Positions 8,047 through 15,910 of a DNA stretch of 46,950 bases are shown here, piece after piece. A program made the translations under genes and the position numbers. The notes under the pieces were generated by a model that saw nothing but the letters and a program-made list of their open reading frames with translations, had not been told where the DNA came from and searched no databases. How positions within the stretch are numbered: the stretch's first letter is position 1; each line of letters begins with the position of its first letter. The stretch comes from an uncultured bacterium (lineage in GTDB: Bacteria > Bacillota > Clostridia > Lachnospirales > Lachnospiraceae): assembly GCA_947381965.1 (NCBI GenBank), contig CANCXX010000035.1, positions 1 through 46,950 of the forward strand, written 5' to 3'.

Positions 8047-9198
8047 TTACCGGATATGGGATTTTACAGCTTGTGCTACAAGCTCCGCAACTTTAGGATT
8101 AAAAGCTTCCGGCAAAATATTATTTTCATTCAGTTCATCATCAGGAACCAGCGAAGCAATGGCATTTGCAGCGGCAAGCTTCATTTCTTCAGTGATCTGG
8201 GAAGCCCGTCCTTCAAGAGCGCCTTTAAAAATACCGGGAAAAGCGATCACATTGTTGACTTGATTGGGAAAATCGCTGCGGCCTGTCCCAACAATTCTTG
8301 CACCGGCAGCTTTGGCTATATCAGGCATAATTTCCGGTACCGGGTTTGCCATGGCAAAAAGAATGGCATCCCTGTTCATGGAAGAAACCATTTGAGGAGT
8401 GACAATATTAGGGGCAGAGACTCCTACAAAAATATCTGCGCCTTTTAAAGCATCGGCAAGGGTGCCTGTTATTTTCTCCTGGTTGGTAACTTCTGCCATT
8501 TTCTTCTGCATCCAGTTAAGTCCGGTGGTTTCTTCAGATACAATACCTACCTTATCACACATAAGAATATTGGAAAAACCGTAGGTAAGAATAAGTTTGG
8601 CGATGGCAACTCCGGCGCTTCCGGCTCCGTTAACCACTACCTTACAGTTTTCCTTTTTTTTGCCTACAACTTTCAGCGCGTTAATAATTCCGGCAAGAAC
8701 CACGATGGCGGTGCCATGCTGGTCATCATGAAAAACCGGAATATCTAATATTTCTTTGAGACGCTCCTCAATTTCAAAGCACCGGGGAGCGCTTATATCC
8801 TCTAAATTGATACCGCCAAAACCGGGAGCAAGAAAGGTGACAGTGCGGATAATTTCCTCTGTGTCCTGTGTGTCAAGACAGATGGGAACTGCGTTGATGC
8901 CGCCGAATTCTTTAAAAAGAACTGCCTTTCCTTCCATCACAGGCATTGCTGCATAGGGGCCGATATTGCCAAGGCCCAGCACTGCGCTTCCGTCAGAGAC
9001 AACAGCTACCGTGTTGGCTTTCATGGTGTATTTATAGGCTGCTTCCTTATCCTTTGCAATTACCCGGCAGGGTTCCGCCACACCGGGGGTATAAGCAAGG
9101 GATAAATCCTCTCTGGATTTTACAGGAGCCTTGGATATGGTTTCAAGCTTGCCGTTCCATTTTTCATGGAGCAGTAATGCTTTTTCATTTGTGGTCAT
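8047..9198 (-). CDS. NAD(P)-dependent malic enzyme (single-domain)
   Basis: Oxidatively decarboxylates malate to pyruvate with reduction of NAD(P)+. In 383 residues it shows the catalytic tyrosine region SLAYTPGVAEPC (Tyr36), the metal-binding FHDDQHGTA segment and the dinucleotide loop NGAGSAGVA. It lacks the phosphotransacetylase domain of long MaeB enzymes, so it is the short clostridial/bacillar type. The ATG at 9198 is chosen because GGAGG lies 6 nt before it; a longer reading frame upstream lacks a ribosome binding site. It heads a probable unit with the radical SAM and DUF4364 genes, and is transcribed away from degV. Confidence 0.93.
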   Translation of the reverse strand: MTTNEKALLLHEKWNGKLETISKAPVKSREDLSLAYTPGVAEPCRVIAKDKEAAYKYTMKANTVAVVSDGSAVLGLGNIGPYAAMPVMEGKAVLFKEFGGINAVPICLDTQDTEEIIRTVTFLAPGFGGINLEDISAPRCFEIEERLKEILDIPVFHDDQHGTAIVVLAGIINALKVVGKKKENCKVVVNGAGSAGVAIAKLILTYGFSNILMCDKVGIVSEETTGLNWMQKKMAEVTNQEKITGTLADALKGADIFVGVSAPNIVTPQMVSSMNRDAILFAMANPVPEIMPDIAKAAGARIVGTGRSDFPNQVNNVIAFPGIFKGALEGRASQITEEMKLAAANAIASLVPDDELNENNILPEAFNPKVAELVAQAVKSHIR

Positions 9199-9236
9199 GA
9201 TATTCCTCCATTTGTTTAAATTTTTTTCCCTATCAT

Positions 9237-9265
9237 ATAATATAATATTTCCGCATCCTTCGCAA
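9237..9265 (-). promoter_or_regulatory. Probable promoter of the malic enzyme gene
   Basis: On the minus strand, TTGCGA (9265-9260) and TATTAT (9242-9237) are 17 bp apart, upstream of the GGAGG and ATG at 9198. It faces away from the degV promoter. Confidence 0.5.
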
Positions 9266-9350
9266 GGCGTAAAGAAATGTTGGTTACGATTCACAGGGCA
9301 GGACTGTGCGTTTTGCGTGAAACTTATTTTATAGAAATATGGAATTAGTA

Positions 9351-9379
9351 TTTACACGGCAAAAACTATATGTTAGTAT
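9351..9379 (+). promoter_or_regulatory. Probable promoter of degV
   Basis: TTTACA (9351-9356) and TAGTAT (9374-9379) are separated by 17 bp, about 60 bp before the degV start. Confidence 0.45.
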
Positions 9380-9444
9380 AAGTAGTAATGAAAACCAGAT
9401 ACTATAGTTATGGGTAAATATATGAAGTGGTTTTGGAGGATACT

Positions 9445-10281
9445 ATGAGTTATAAAATTATTGCGGACAGTTGTTGTGAATTCCCTAAGGATTATGAAAA
9501 GGACCCCAGATATGAAAGAATTGCTCTGGGGCTGGAAGTGGAAGATGAGCTGATTATGGATGATGAAACCTTTGATCAGGCTCAGTTTTTGAAAAAGGTG
9601 GCAGCATCACCCAAATGTCCTAAATCTTTTTGCCCTTCTCCGGATAAATTTAAGGAGGCATATCAGACAGAGGCAGAAAATATTTTTGTGTTTACTTTAT
9701 CCTCCAAGTTAAGCGGCAGCTATAACAGCGCTGAAATTGGCAGAAAGATGTATCAGGAGGAGTTTGGAGAAAAAAACATTTTTGTCTGTGACTCTCACTC
9801 TGCCAGCTGCGGAGAGACACAGCTGGCGTTTAAGGCAGTCCAGTGGTCCGAAGAGGGACTTGCCTTTGAAGAAATCTGCCAGAGACTGATTGCATACAGG
9901 GATAATATGCACACTTATTTTGTGTTGGATAATCTGGAAACCCTCCGTAAAAACGGACGTCTGTCCGGTGTAAAAGCGTTGGTGGCTTCAACCTTAAGCA
10001 TCAAGCCGGTGATGGGAGCTGATACAGGTGAGATTATCCAGTTAGGTCAGGCGGTAGGCATAAAAAAGGCACTTGCAAAAATGGCGGAAATCGTTGCAAA
10101 GGAGGCACTCAGTCCGGAAGAAAAAACACTGATGATTACACATTGCAACTGTCCGGAGCGGGCAGAAAGTGTCAGGGAGATGATTCTATCACGGATTAAG
10201 GTAAAAGACACGCTTATTATGGATACCAAAGGTGTCAGCAGCATGTATGCAAATGACGGCGGTGTGATTGTTACTTTATAA
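9445..10281 (+). CDS. DegV family fatty-acid-binding protein
   Basis: Soluble protein of 278 residues of the DegV family, which binds a fatty acid between two alpha/beta domains; some members supply fatty acids to the FakA kinase for membrane lipid synthesis. Family marks are the opening YKIIADSCCEFP, PSPDKF, the TLSSKLSGSYNSA loop with the fatty-acid-contacting serines, and NLETLRKNGRLSG. The ATG at 9445 has GGAGG 6 nt upstream; an earlier in-frame GTG at 9427 has none. No fakA homologue is in the window. Confidence 0.9.
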   Translation: MSYKIIADSCCEFPKDYEKDPRYERIALGLEVEDELIMDDETFDQAQFLKKVAASPKCPKSFCPSPDKFKEAYQTEAENIFVFTLSSKLSGSYNSAEIGRKMYQEEFGEKNIFVCDSHSASCGETQLAFKAVQWSEEGLAFEEICQRLIAYRDNMHTYFVLDNLETLRKNGRLSGVKALVASTLSIKPVMGADTGEIIQLGQAVGIKKALAKMAEIVAKEALSPEEKTLMITHCNCPERAESVREMILSRIKVKDTLIMDTKGVSSMYANDGGVIVTL

Positions 10282-10285
10282 AAAT

Positions 10286-10318
10286 TAAAGTCGTTCTTTG
10301 CAGTTTTCAACGATTTTA
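10286..10318 (+). terminator. Hairpin after degV
   Basis: TAAAGTCGTT (10286-10295) pairs with AACGATTTTA (10309-10318), with one G-T pair. It begins 5 nt after the degV stop and lies before the convergent DUF1294 gene. The T-run is short, so termination strength is uncertain. Confidence 0.5.
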
Positions 10319-10361
10319 CAATCATCTTTGAAGGCTGCCAAGGACGGCTTTGTATTGTAGG

Positions 10362-10655
10362 TTATAAAATTGAAATGTTAAATGGTGCATGAAAGAAAGC
10401 GGCAGCAAGAGCTATTTGGATAATTAGAATGAGAGGTATGCCATAAGTAAATTTGCGGTGCAGAGTTTTATGGTGAAAAAAATACATTCCAATAAGAGAG
10501 CCGATGCTTCCACCAATAGCAGCAATGATAAAAAGGGTTGCTTCCGGAATACGGAAGGCCCTTTTTTTCGCTTTATATTTATCAATTCCCATCAGAGCAA
10601 ATCCGGTTAAGTTGATGCCTGAAATATAAAATAGTAAAAGTGTGATTACATCCAT
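10362..10655 (-). CDS. DUF1294 family membrane protein
   Basis: Small membrane protein of 97 residues. The core G-x-DKYKAKKRAFRIPE at about 23-38 is characteristic of DUF1294, flanked by hydrophobic helices (about 3-20, 40-57 and 70-90). AGGAAAGG lies about 10 nt before the ATG at 10655. An in-frame upstream ATG at 10697 falls inside the argG terminator hairpin and is rejected. The family function is unknown. The gene lies downstream of argG in the same direction but is separated from it by a terminator. Confidence 0.8.
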   Translation of the reverse strand: MDVITLLLFYISGINLTGFALMGIDKYKAKKRAFRIPEATLFIIAAIGGSIGSLIGMYFFHHKTLHRKFTYGIPLILIIQIALAAAFFHAPFNISIL

Positions 10656-10675
10656 AAAGCCACTGCCTTTCCTTA

Positions 10676-10708
10676 ATAAAAAGACAGGGAGCTGCATGTT
10701 CCCTGTCT
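10676..10708 (-). terminator. Rho-independent terminator of argG
   Basis: On the minus strand, AGACAGGGA (10708-10700) pairs with TCCCTGTCT (10690-10682) around a 9-nt loop, followed directly by a TTTTTATT tract. It starts 10 nt after the argG stop codon. Confidence 0.9.
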
Positions 10709-10717
10709 CCTGTGAGT

Positions 10718-11938
10718 TTATTCCAGTTCACCGTTTTCCTGCATTTTTAAAGCGCGGACTTTGGTGGAAAGACCAAACAGATTGATAAAGCCTTCTGCGT
10801 CATGATGGTCATACAAATCACCTGTGGTAAAAGAAGCAATGCTTTCATTATACAGTGAGTAAGGGGAAGTAGTGCCTGCCTTAATGATATTGCCTTTGTA
10901 GAGCTTGAATTTTACCTCTCCGGTTACATACTGCTGGGTGGTTGTGATGAAGGCCTGTACAGCCTCTCTAAGGGGAGTAAACCATTTGCCTTCATATACA
11001 ATCTGGGAGAGTCTGTTACCCATATCTTTTTTTACTGCATAAGTGTCACGATCCAGGATTAATTCTTCCAGCTGTTGGTGGGCTTCGTAAAGGATGGTTC
11101 CGCCGGGAGTTTCATAGACTCCTCTGGATTTCATGCCTATAACCCGGTTTTCCACAATATCTACAATACCGATACCATGCTTTCCGCCTAAAATATTTAA
11201 TTCACGGATTATGTCAGAAACCTTCATTTTTTTGCCGTTGACAGAAACAGGGATACCGGACTCAAAGGTCATGGTAACATATTCGCCTTCTTCCGGCGCT
11301 TTTTCAGGGGTGACGCCAAGTACCAGAAGATGGTCAAAATTGGGTTCATTTGCAGGATCTTCCAGTTCTAAACCTTCATGACTGATATGCCATAAATTGC
11401 GGTCCCTGCTGTAACTGGAATCTGCTGAAAAAGGAAGGTCTATGCCATGGGCCTTGCAGTAAGCAATTTCAGACTCACGGGAATCCATTGTCCATTTTTC
11501 ATTTCTCCAGGCTGCAATAATCTTTAAATCGGGAGCCAGGGCTTTGATACCCAGTTCAAAACGGATTTGGTCATTTCCTTTTCCGGTTGCCCCATGACAG
11601 ATAGCGGCCGCTTTTTCTTTGCGTGCAATTTCCACCAGTTTTTTTGCAATAAGGGGTCTTGCCATGGAGGTGCCCAAAAGATATTTATTTTCATATACGG
11701 CATGTGCCTGCACACAGGGAATAATGTATTCATCACAGAATTCATCTGTCACATCCAATATGTATAATTTCTCAGCGCCGCAGAATTTCGCCCGCTCTTC
11801 AAGGCCATCCAGTTCCTCTCCCTGCCCGCAGTCGATACAGACACAAATAACTTCATAATCAAAATTTTCCTTTAGCCAGGGAATGATGGCTGTGGTATCC
11901 AGTCCCCCTGAATAGGCCAAAACGACTTTTTCTTTCAT
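10718..11938 (-). CDS. argG: Argininosuccinate synthase
   Basis: Joins citrulline and aspartate with ATP to form argininosuccinate, the penultimate step of arginine synthesis. The protein has 406 residues, the normal length. The N-terminal PP-loop AYSGGLDTT (about 8-16) binds ATP. YLLGTSMARPLIAK, CHGATGKGNDQIRFE and the SADSSYSRDRNLWHISHEG region are family blocks for citrulline and aspartate binding. AGGAGG lies about 10 nt before the ATG. It is divergent from the argC operon, with its own promoter and terminator. argH, the usual partner, is not adjacent or anywhere in the window. Confidence 0.97.
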   Translation of the reverse strand: MKEKVVLAYSGGLDTTAIIPWLKENFDYEVICVCIDCGQGEELDGLEERAKFCGAEKLYILDVTDEFCDEYIIPCVQAHAVYENKYLLGTSMARPLIAKKLVEIARKEKAAAICHGATGKGNDQIRFELGIKALAPDLKIIAAWRNEKWTMDSRESEIAYCKAHGIDLPFSADSSYSRDRNLWHISHEGLELEDPANEPNFDHLLVLGVTPEKAPEEGEYVTMTFESGIPVSVNGKKMKVSDIIRELNILGGKHGIGIVDIVENRVIGMKSRGVYETPGGTILYEAHQQLEELILDRDTYAVKKDMGNRLSQIVYEGKWFTPLREAVQAFITTTQQYVTGEVKFKLYKGNIIKAGTTSPYSLYNESIASFTTGDLYDHHDAEGFINLFGLSTKVRALKMQENGELE

Positions 11939-12061
11939 AATTTAGTTGCCTCCTGTTTTTATGATGTACTCCCGGACTTTCCCAAATTCCAAAAAACGGC
12001 CGTAATCCTTTTAAGCTGGCTTTTTAGAATGGTTTCCTGAGCAAAGTTTCTGTTCCTTGAC

Positions 12062-12090
12062 AATATACAACACTTCCATTTAAAATGCAA
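12062..12090 (-). promoter_or_regulatory. argG promoter with overlapping ArgR-like palindrome
   Basis: On the minus strand, TTGCAT (12090-12085) and TATATT (12067-12062) are 17 bp apart. A near-palindrome at 12075-12089 (TGCATTTTAAATGGA on the minus strand, 12 of 15 positions self-matching) covers the -35 and spacer. It resembles the AT-rich half-sites of arginine repressor boxes. The operator role is inferred from this likeness and from the gene's function. Confidence 0.6.
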
Positions 12091-12150
12091 GACTTCTTTT
12101 GCATAAATAAAGAAACAATTTGTATTATTTCCAATAAAAATAAAACATAG

Positions 12151-12185
12151 TTGAATAATATGCAATAAAGATGTATAATCATGCA
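12151..12185 (+). promoter_or_regulatory. argC operon promoter overlaid by two ArgR-like boxes
   Basis: TTGAAT (12151-12156) and TATAAT (12174-12179) with a 17-bp spacer form a near-consensus promoter. Two imperfect palindromes coincide with these elements: TGAATAATATGCA (12152-12164) and TGTATAATCATGCA (12172-12185). Their centres are about 20-21 bp apart, the spacing known for paired ARG boxes bound by the ArgR hexamer. Binding would block RNA polymerase, so arginine repression of argC-J-B-D is the likely outcome. Confidence 0.65.
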
Positions 12186-12194
12186 GTGACGAAA

Positions 12195-12223
12195 AACAAA
12201 TCCGTATTTTTGGTGGATTTGTT
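12195..12223 (+). other. Leader hairpin of the argC transcript
   Basis: AACAAATCC (12195-12203) pairs perfectly with GGATTTGTT (12215-12223), starting about 10 nt after the predicted transcript start. A T-rich stretch follows 6 nt later. It could be a 5' stabilising hairpin or a weak attenuator; no leader peptide was identified in the roughly 150-nt leader. Confidence 0.45.
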
Positions 12224-12337
12224 GGAGGTTTTTAGACTTTCCGCGGTTATAAGTGATTTATGGTTGAGATTTTTGCAGGGAAAGAGTATGATGGAAAAGT
12301 GTTGCAGGCAAAGTCTGTAATGCCAGGAGGTATAATT

Positions 12338-13285
12338 ATGAAGACAAAAGTTTTTATTGATGGAAGTGAAGGAACCACAGGACTCAGGATTCACGAGCGG
12401 TTTGTGGGGAGAGAGGATATAGAACTGCTTCCAATTGCGCCGGAAAAACGCAAAGATGAAGAAGAGAGGAAGCTGTTGATTAACCAGTCGGATATTACCT
12501 TTTTGTGTCTGCCGGACGAGGCGGCAAGGCAGTCTGTTGGTCTGGTCCAAAGTGAAAAGGTAAAAATTATAGATACTTCTACTGCGCACAGGACAATGGA
12601 AGGATGGGCATATGGGTTCCCGGAACTGTCAGAAGGGCACAGAGAGAAAATCAAAGGGGGGAACAGGATAGCTGTGCCGGGATGCTATGCCACAGGCTTT
12701 ATCAGTATTGTTTATCCGTTAATATCAGGCGGTATTATGCCGGATGATTATCCGGTGTCTTCCTTTGCACTGTCCGGTTATAGCGGCGCAGGAAAAAAAA
12801 CGATTGCTGTTTATGAGGCAAAGGAAAGGGACAAGGGGCTGGATGCGCCAAGGGAGTATGCTCTTTCCCAGAATCATAAGCATTTAAAAGAAATGCAGAA
12901 AATAACGGGACTTAGAAGAACGCCGCTGTTTTCTCCCATTATATGTGATTATTACAATGGAATGCTTTTGACAATTCCGCTTTATGCAGACATGCTTTTG
13001 GGGGGAAAGAAGCCGGAAGAAATCCACGAATTTTTAAGTGAATATTATCTCTTACAAAAGTTTGTGAAGGTAAAGCCTTTTGGCAGTGAGGCAGACAGCA
13101 ATGGTTTTCTTGCAGGAAACGCCCGTAGGGGGTGGGATGGCCTGGAAATTTATGTAACAGGAAATGAAGAGAGGATACTGGTAAGCGCCAGGTTTGACAA
13201 TCTGGGAAAGGGCGCTTCCGGGGCCGCTATCCAGTGCATGAACATTCTGCTGGGCTGTGAGGAAGAGAAAGGACTTAACTTATGA
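12338..13285 (+). CDS. argC: N-acetyl-gamma-glutamyl-phosphate reductase (type 2, short form)
   Basis: Reduces N-acetylglutamyl phosphate to the semialdehyde with NADPH, the third step of arginine synthesis. The start FIDGSEGTTGLRI carries the nucleotide-binding G-x-x-G-x-x-G-like loop, and Cys116 in VPGCYATG is the catalytic cysteine. At 315 residues it belongs to the shorter AGPR type rather than the roughly 345-residue Bacillus type. The ATG at 12338 is chosen for AGGAGG 8 nt upstream. It is the first gene of the operon and overlaps the next gene by 4 bp (ATGA). Confidence 0.95.
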   Translation: MKTKVFIDGSEGTTGLRIHERFVGREDIELLPIAPEKRKDEEERKLLINQSDITFLCLPDEAARQSVGLVQSEKVKIIDTSTAHRTMEGWAYGFPELSEGHREKIKGGNRIAVPGCYATGFISIVYPLISGGIMPDDYPVSSFALSGYSGAGKKTIAVYEAKERDKGLDAPREYALSQNHKHLKEMQKITGLRRTPLFSPIICDYYNGMLLTIPLYADMLLGGKKPEEIHEFLSEYYLLQKFVKVKPFGSEADSNGFLAGNARRGWDGLEIYVTGNEERILVSARFDNLGKGASGAAIQCMNILLGCEEEKGLNL

Positions 13286-13836
13286 ATCCGCTGATACTGG
13301 ATACTGCTTTATATGAAGATGTCCCAAAAGGGGAGGGAAGGCTTTGCAGGGAAATGGCGGTGTACGGTCTTCTGCGGGAGCTTGGTATTCCTTTTAAGAG
13401 AATGGATCATAAACCTATGGCTACGCTGGAAGCCTGCCAGGGGGTGGATGAAATTTTGGGAATACATATGTGCAAGAACTTATTTTTGTGTAATACCCGG
13501 AAGACCCGGTTTTATCTGCTGCTTATGCCGGGGGAAAAGAAGTTTAGAACAAAAGAATTGTCAGCGCAAATAAAAAGCGCAAGACTTTCTTTTGCGCCGG
13601 AGGAATTTATGGAAGAATATCTAAACATTTTGCCAGGGGCAGTAAGCATTATGGGGCTGATGAATGACAAGGAACATCATGTAAGGCTTTTAATTGATGA
13701 GGATATACTGAAAGAAGAATTTATAGGATGTCATCCTTGTGTGAATACTGCAAGCCTGCGGCTTAAGACGAAGGATGTGCTGGAAAAATTCCTGCCCTAT
13801 ACGGGACATGACTACCAGATAGTACATCTTACTTAG
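13282..13836 (+). CDS. Prolyl-tRNA deacylase-like protein (YbaK/ProX domain)
   Basis: Protein of 184 residues of the YbaK/aminoacyl-tRNA-deacylase family, similar to the stand-alone editing proteins (ProX/PrdX) that hydrolyse mischarged Ala- or Cys-tRNA(Pro). Key signs are the helix-rich start VYGLLRELGIPFKRMDH, a conserved lysine in GIHMCKNLFL, LLMPGEKKFRTKEL, and the C-terminal G-x-HP motif in GCHPCVNTASLRLK. It is coupled to argC by an ATGA overlap, so it is expressed with arginine genes; the reason for that is unclear. The exact tRNA substrate cannot be read from sequence. Confidence 0.85.
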   Translation: MNPLILDTALYEDVPKGEGRLCREMAVYGLLRELGIPFKRMDHKPMATLEACQGVDEILGIHMCKNLFLCNTRKTRFYLLLMPGEKKFRTKELSAQIKSARLSFAPEEFMEEYLNILPGAVSIMGLMNDKEHHVRLLIDEDILKEEFIGCHPCVNTASLRLKTKDVLEKFLPYTGHDYQIVHLT

Positions 13837-13871
13837 GAGTAGTATAATTGATAAAAGAAAGGCGTGGAACA

Positions 13872-14318
13872 ATGACGGTAAGAACAATGACCATAGAGGA
13901 TTACCAGGGGGTATATGCCTTATGGATGAGCATTAAAGGCTTTGCCATGCGGAGCCTGGATGATTCTAAAGAGGGAGTAGAGCGTTTTTTGAAAAGAAAC
14001 CCCGGTATCAGTGTGGTAGCGTTGGAGGATGGGAAGATTGTGGGGAGCATTTTGGGCGGTCACGATGGAAGAAGGGGATGTCTTTATCATGTGTGCGTTC
14101 ACGAGGACTATCGGATGAGAGGAATTGGAAAAAGCATGGTAGTTCACTGCATGGAGGCTTTGGAAAAGGAACATATCAGTAAGGTTTCCCTGATTGCCTT
14201 TACTCAAAACGATGTGGGAAATGCCTTTTGGAAAGAAATTGGCTGGACCAAAAGAGAGGATTTGAATTACTATGATTTTGTTCTGAACCACAACAACATT
14301 GTGAAATTTAACCAATAA
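13872..14318 (+). CDS. GNAT family N-acetyltransferase (YpeA-like)
   Basis: Protein of 148 residues with a complete GNAT fold. Strand-helix TIEDYQGVYALW leads in, VALEDGKIVGSILGG forms the central strands, HVCVHEDYRMRGIGKSMV holds the acetyl-CoA loop (R-x-x-G-I-G-K at about 84-90), and NAFWKEIGWTKRED forms the C-terminal arm. The ATG at 13872 matches usual family starts; an in-frame TTG at 13848 also has an AGGAG 8 nt upstream, so a longer form cannot be excluded. It lies within the arginine operon. A role in acetylglutamate supply is possible but unproven, because argJ is present. Confidence 0.88.
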   Translation: MTVRTMTIEDYQGVYALWMSIKGFAMRSLDDSKEGVERFLKRNPGISVVALEDGKIVGSILGGHDGRRGCLYHVCVHEDYRMRGIGKSMVVHCMEALEKEHISKVSLIAFTQNDVGNAFWKEIGWTKREDLNYYDFVLNHNNIVKFNQ

Positions 14319-14343
14319 ATTTTTCAGCAGAAGGCACAAGAAA

Positions 14344-14557
14344 CGGTACTGGAAAACAGCGAAGGTCCCCGGAGGCGCCCAGAGAAAAACAGTATGAGAA
14401 GCAGACGGTTTTTCTCTGAGGAAGAAGGCGCCGGAGGGGATAGGAGCGGTACTGGAAAACAGCGAAGGTCCCCGGAGGCGCCCAGAGAAAAACAGTATGA
14501 GAAGCAGACGGTTTTTCTCTGAGGAAGAAGGCGCCGGAGGGGATAGGAGCGGTACTG
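14344..14557 (+). repeat. Tandem array of a 103-bp structured repeat before argJ
   Basis: Two identical 103-bp units (14344-14446 and 14447-14549) are followed by the first 8 bases of a third (CGGTACTG, 14550-14557). Across the unit junction, GGCGCC-GGA-GGGGA (14427-14440) pairs with TCCCC-GGA-GGCGCC (14469-14482), with a GGA/GGA internal loop. This stem encloses the conserved loop GGTACTGGAAAACA (14448-14461). Inside each unit CAGAGAAAAAC pairs with GTTTTTCTCTG (first copy 14380-14390 with 14408-14418). The array ends 4 nt before the argJ ribosome binding site. Related elements lie at 27496-27704 and 46897-46950. Confidence 0.9.
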
Positions 14558-14571
14558 AAATGGAGGAAAAA

Positions 14572-15795
14572 ATGAGAGCGATAACAGGCGGTGTAACAGC
14601 GGCGAAGGGATTCGAGGCAGCAGGCATAGAGGCAGCCATTAAATATCAGGACAGGAAAGACATGGCCATGATTTACAGCAAAAGGCCCTGCGTACTGGCA
14701 GGAACCTTTACCAGCAATGTGGTAAAGGCAGCTCCGGTTTTATGGGACAAAAAGGTGGTGGAGGAATCTCCTTACGGGCAGGCGGTAATCGTCAATGCAG
14801 GGATTGCCAATGCAGGTACAGGAAAAGAAGGGTACGAATACTGTCTAAGGACAGCAGCTAAGGCTTCCGAATGTCTGGATATACCAAAGGAGGCGGTGCT
14901 TGTGGCTTCCACCGGAGTGATTGGAATGCAGCTGCCCATAGAAAGGATTGAAGCAGGGGTTTTAAAGCTTGCAAAGGAAAAATCGGATACCATTGAGGCA
15001 GGAACAGAGGCAGCCTCAGCAATTATGACCACAGACACCCGTTTAAAACAGGCGGCGGCAGAGATTGAGGTTGGCGGCGTAACGGTGACCCTTGGGGGCA
15101 TGAGCAAAGGCTCTGGCATGATCCATCCCAATATGTGTACCATGCTTGCCTTTGTGACCACTGACGCGGTGATATCCAAAGAACTTTTGACAAAGGCGGT
15201 TAAAGAGGATGTAACAGATACTTTTAATATGATTTCCGTAGACGGGGACACTTCAACCAACGATACATTGCTTGTAATGGCAAATGGCATGGCCCAAAAC
15301 CCGGAAATCAAAGAAGGAACGCCGGAATATGAGGCGTTTAAAGAGGCTCTCCGCTATGTGAATGAATCTCTCGCCAAAATGATGGCAGGCGACGGAGAGG
15401 GGGCGACGGCTCTTTATGAGGCAAAGGTAATGGGGGCCGCCACAAAGGAGGATGCACGGAAATTAAGCAAGTCTATGGTAAGCTCCAGCCTCTGCAAGGC
15501 AGCAATTTATGGGCATGATGCCAACTGGGGCCGGTTTTTGTGTGCTCTTGGATATGCGGGCGTAGACTTTGACCCGGAAAAGACAGAGCTTTTCTTTGAA
15601 AGCAGCGCAGGAAAAATACAGGTCTATAAAGCGGGAATGACAGCGCCTTACAGCGAAGAGGAAGCAGGCAGAATTTTATCGGAGCCCAGGGTAACAGTTC
15701 TGGCGGATATGAACATGGGTAACGAGACAGCCACAGCATGGGGATGTGATTTAACTTATGATTATGTGAAAATAAACGCAGATTACAGAAGCTGA
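14572..15795 (+). CDS. argJ: Bifunctional ornithine/glutamate N-acetyltransferase
   Basis: Transfers acetyl from N-acetylornithine to glutamate, recycling the acetyl group; many homologues also make acetylglutamate from acetyl-CoA. The protein has 407 residues. The autocleavage site lies in KGSGMIHPNMCTMLAF: Thr190 would become the nucleophile of the beta chain. The residue before it is Cys189, where Ala is more common. FTSNVVKAAP, NAGIANAGTG and SVDGDTSTNDT are other family blocks. The ATG at 14572 has GGAGG 5 nt upstream. Earlier in-frame starts lie within the repeat array and are rejected. No argA is needed if the enzyme is bifunctional. Confidence 0.95.
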   Translation: MRAITGGVTAAKGFEAAGIEAAIKYQDRKDMAMIYSKRPCVLAGTFTSNVVKAAPVLWDKKVVEESPYGQAVIVNAGIANAGTGKEGYEYCLRTAAKASECLDIPKEAVLVASTGVIGMQLPIERIEAGVLKLAKEKSDTIEAGTEAASAIMTTDTRLKQAAAEIEVGGVTVTLGGMSKGSGMIHPNMCTMLAFVTTDAVISKELLTKAVKEDVTDTFNMISVDGDTSTNDTLLVMANGMAQNPEIKEGTPEYEAFKEALRYVNESLAKMMAGDGEGATALYEAKVMGAATKEDARKLSKSMVSSSLCKAAIYGHDANWGRFLCALGYAGVDFDPEKTELFFESSAGKIQVYKAGMTAPYSEEEAGRILSEPRVTVLADMNMGNETATAWGCDLTYDYVKINADYRS

Positions 15796-15838
15796 TAATA
15801 AAACGCGGGAATAAGGAACTGAAACATAAAAACAATGG

Positions 15839-15887
15839 ATGCCTGCATAAACGCCCATTGACGCCAAGGCTGTCTGGGTGCAGGCAT
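15839..15887 (+). other. Stem-loop between argJ and argB
   Basis: ATGCCTGCA (15839-15847) pairs perfectly with TGCAGGCAT (15879-15887) around 31 nt that can pair further (GCC/GGC). No T-run follows, so it is more likely an RNA-processing or expression-tuning structure inside the operon than a terminator. Confidence 0.5.
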
Positions 15888-15910
15888 GGAATTAAAAACA
15901 GGAGCCGGAT

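Noticed and set aside
7948-8448. Plus-strand open frame opposite the malic enzyme and radical SAM genes
   Set aside because: It has no recognisable protein pattern and lies opposite two well-identified genes, so it is an antisense shadow.
9199-9294. N-terminal extension of the malic enzyme containing CEGCG
   Set aside because: It runs through the promoter and the GGAGG ribosome binding site; family members begin near the ATG at 9198.
10656-10697. Upstream start of the DUF1294 protein
   Set aside because: Those codons lie in the argG terminator hairpin and T-run; a box-supported ATG at 10655 fits the family start.
14497-14571. Longer argJ reading frame starting inside the repeat array
   Set aside because: No ribosome binding site precedes the ATG at 14497, whereas GGAGG lies 5 nt before the ATG at 14572, where homologous ArgJ proteins begin.
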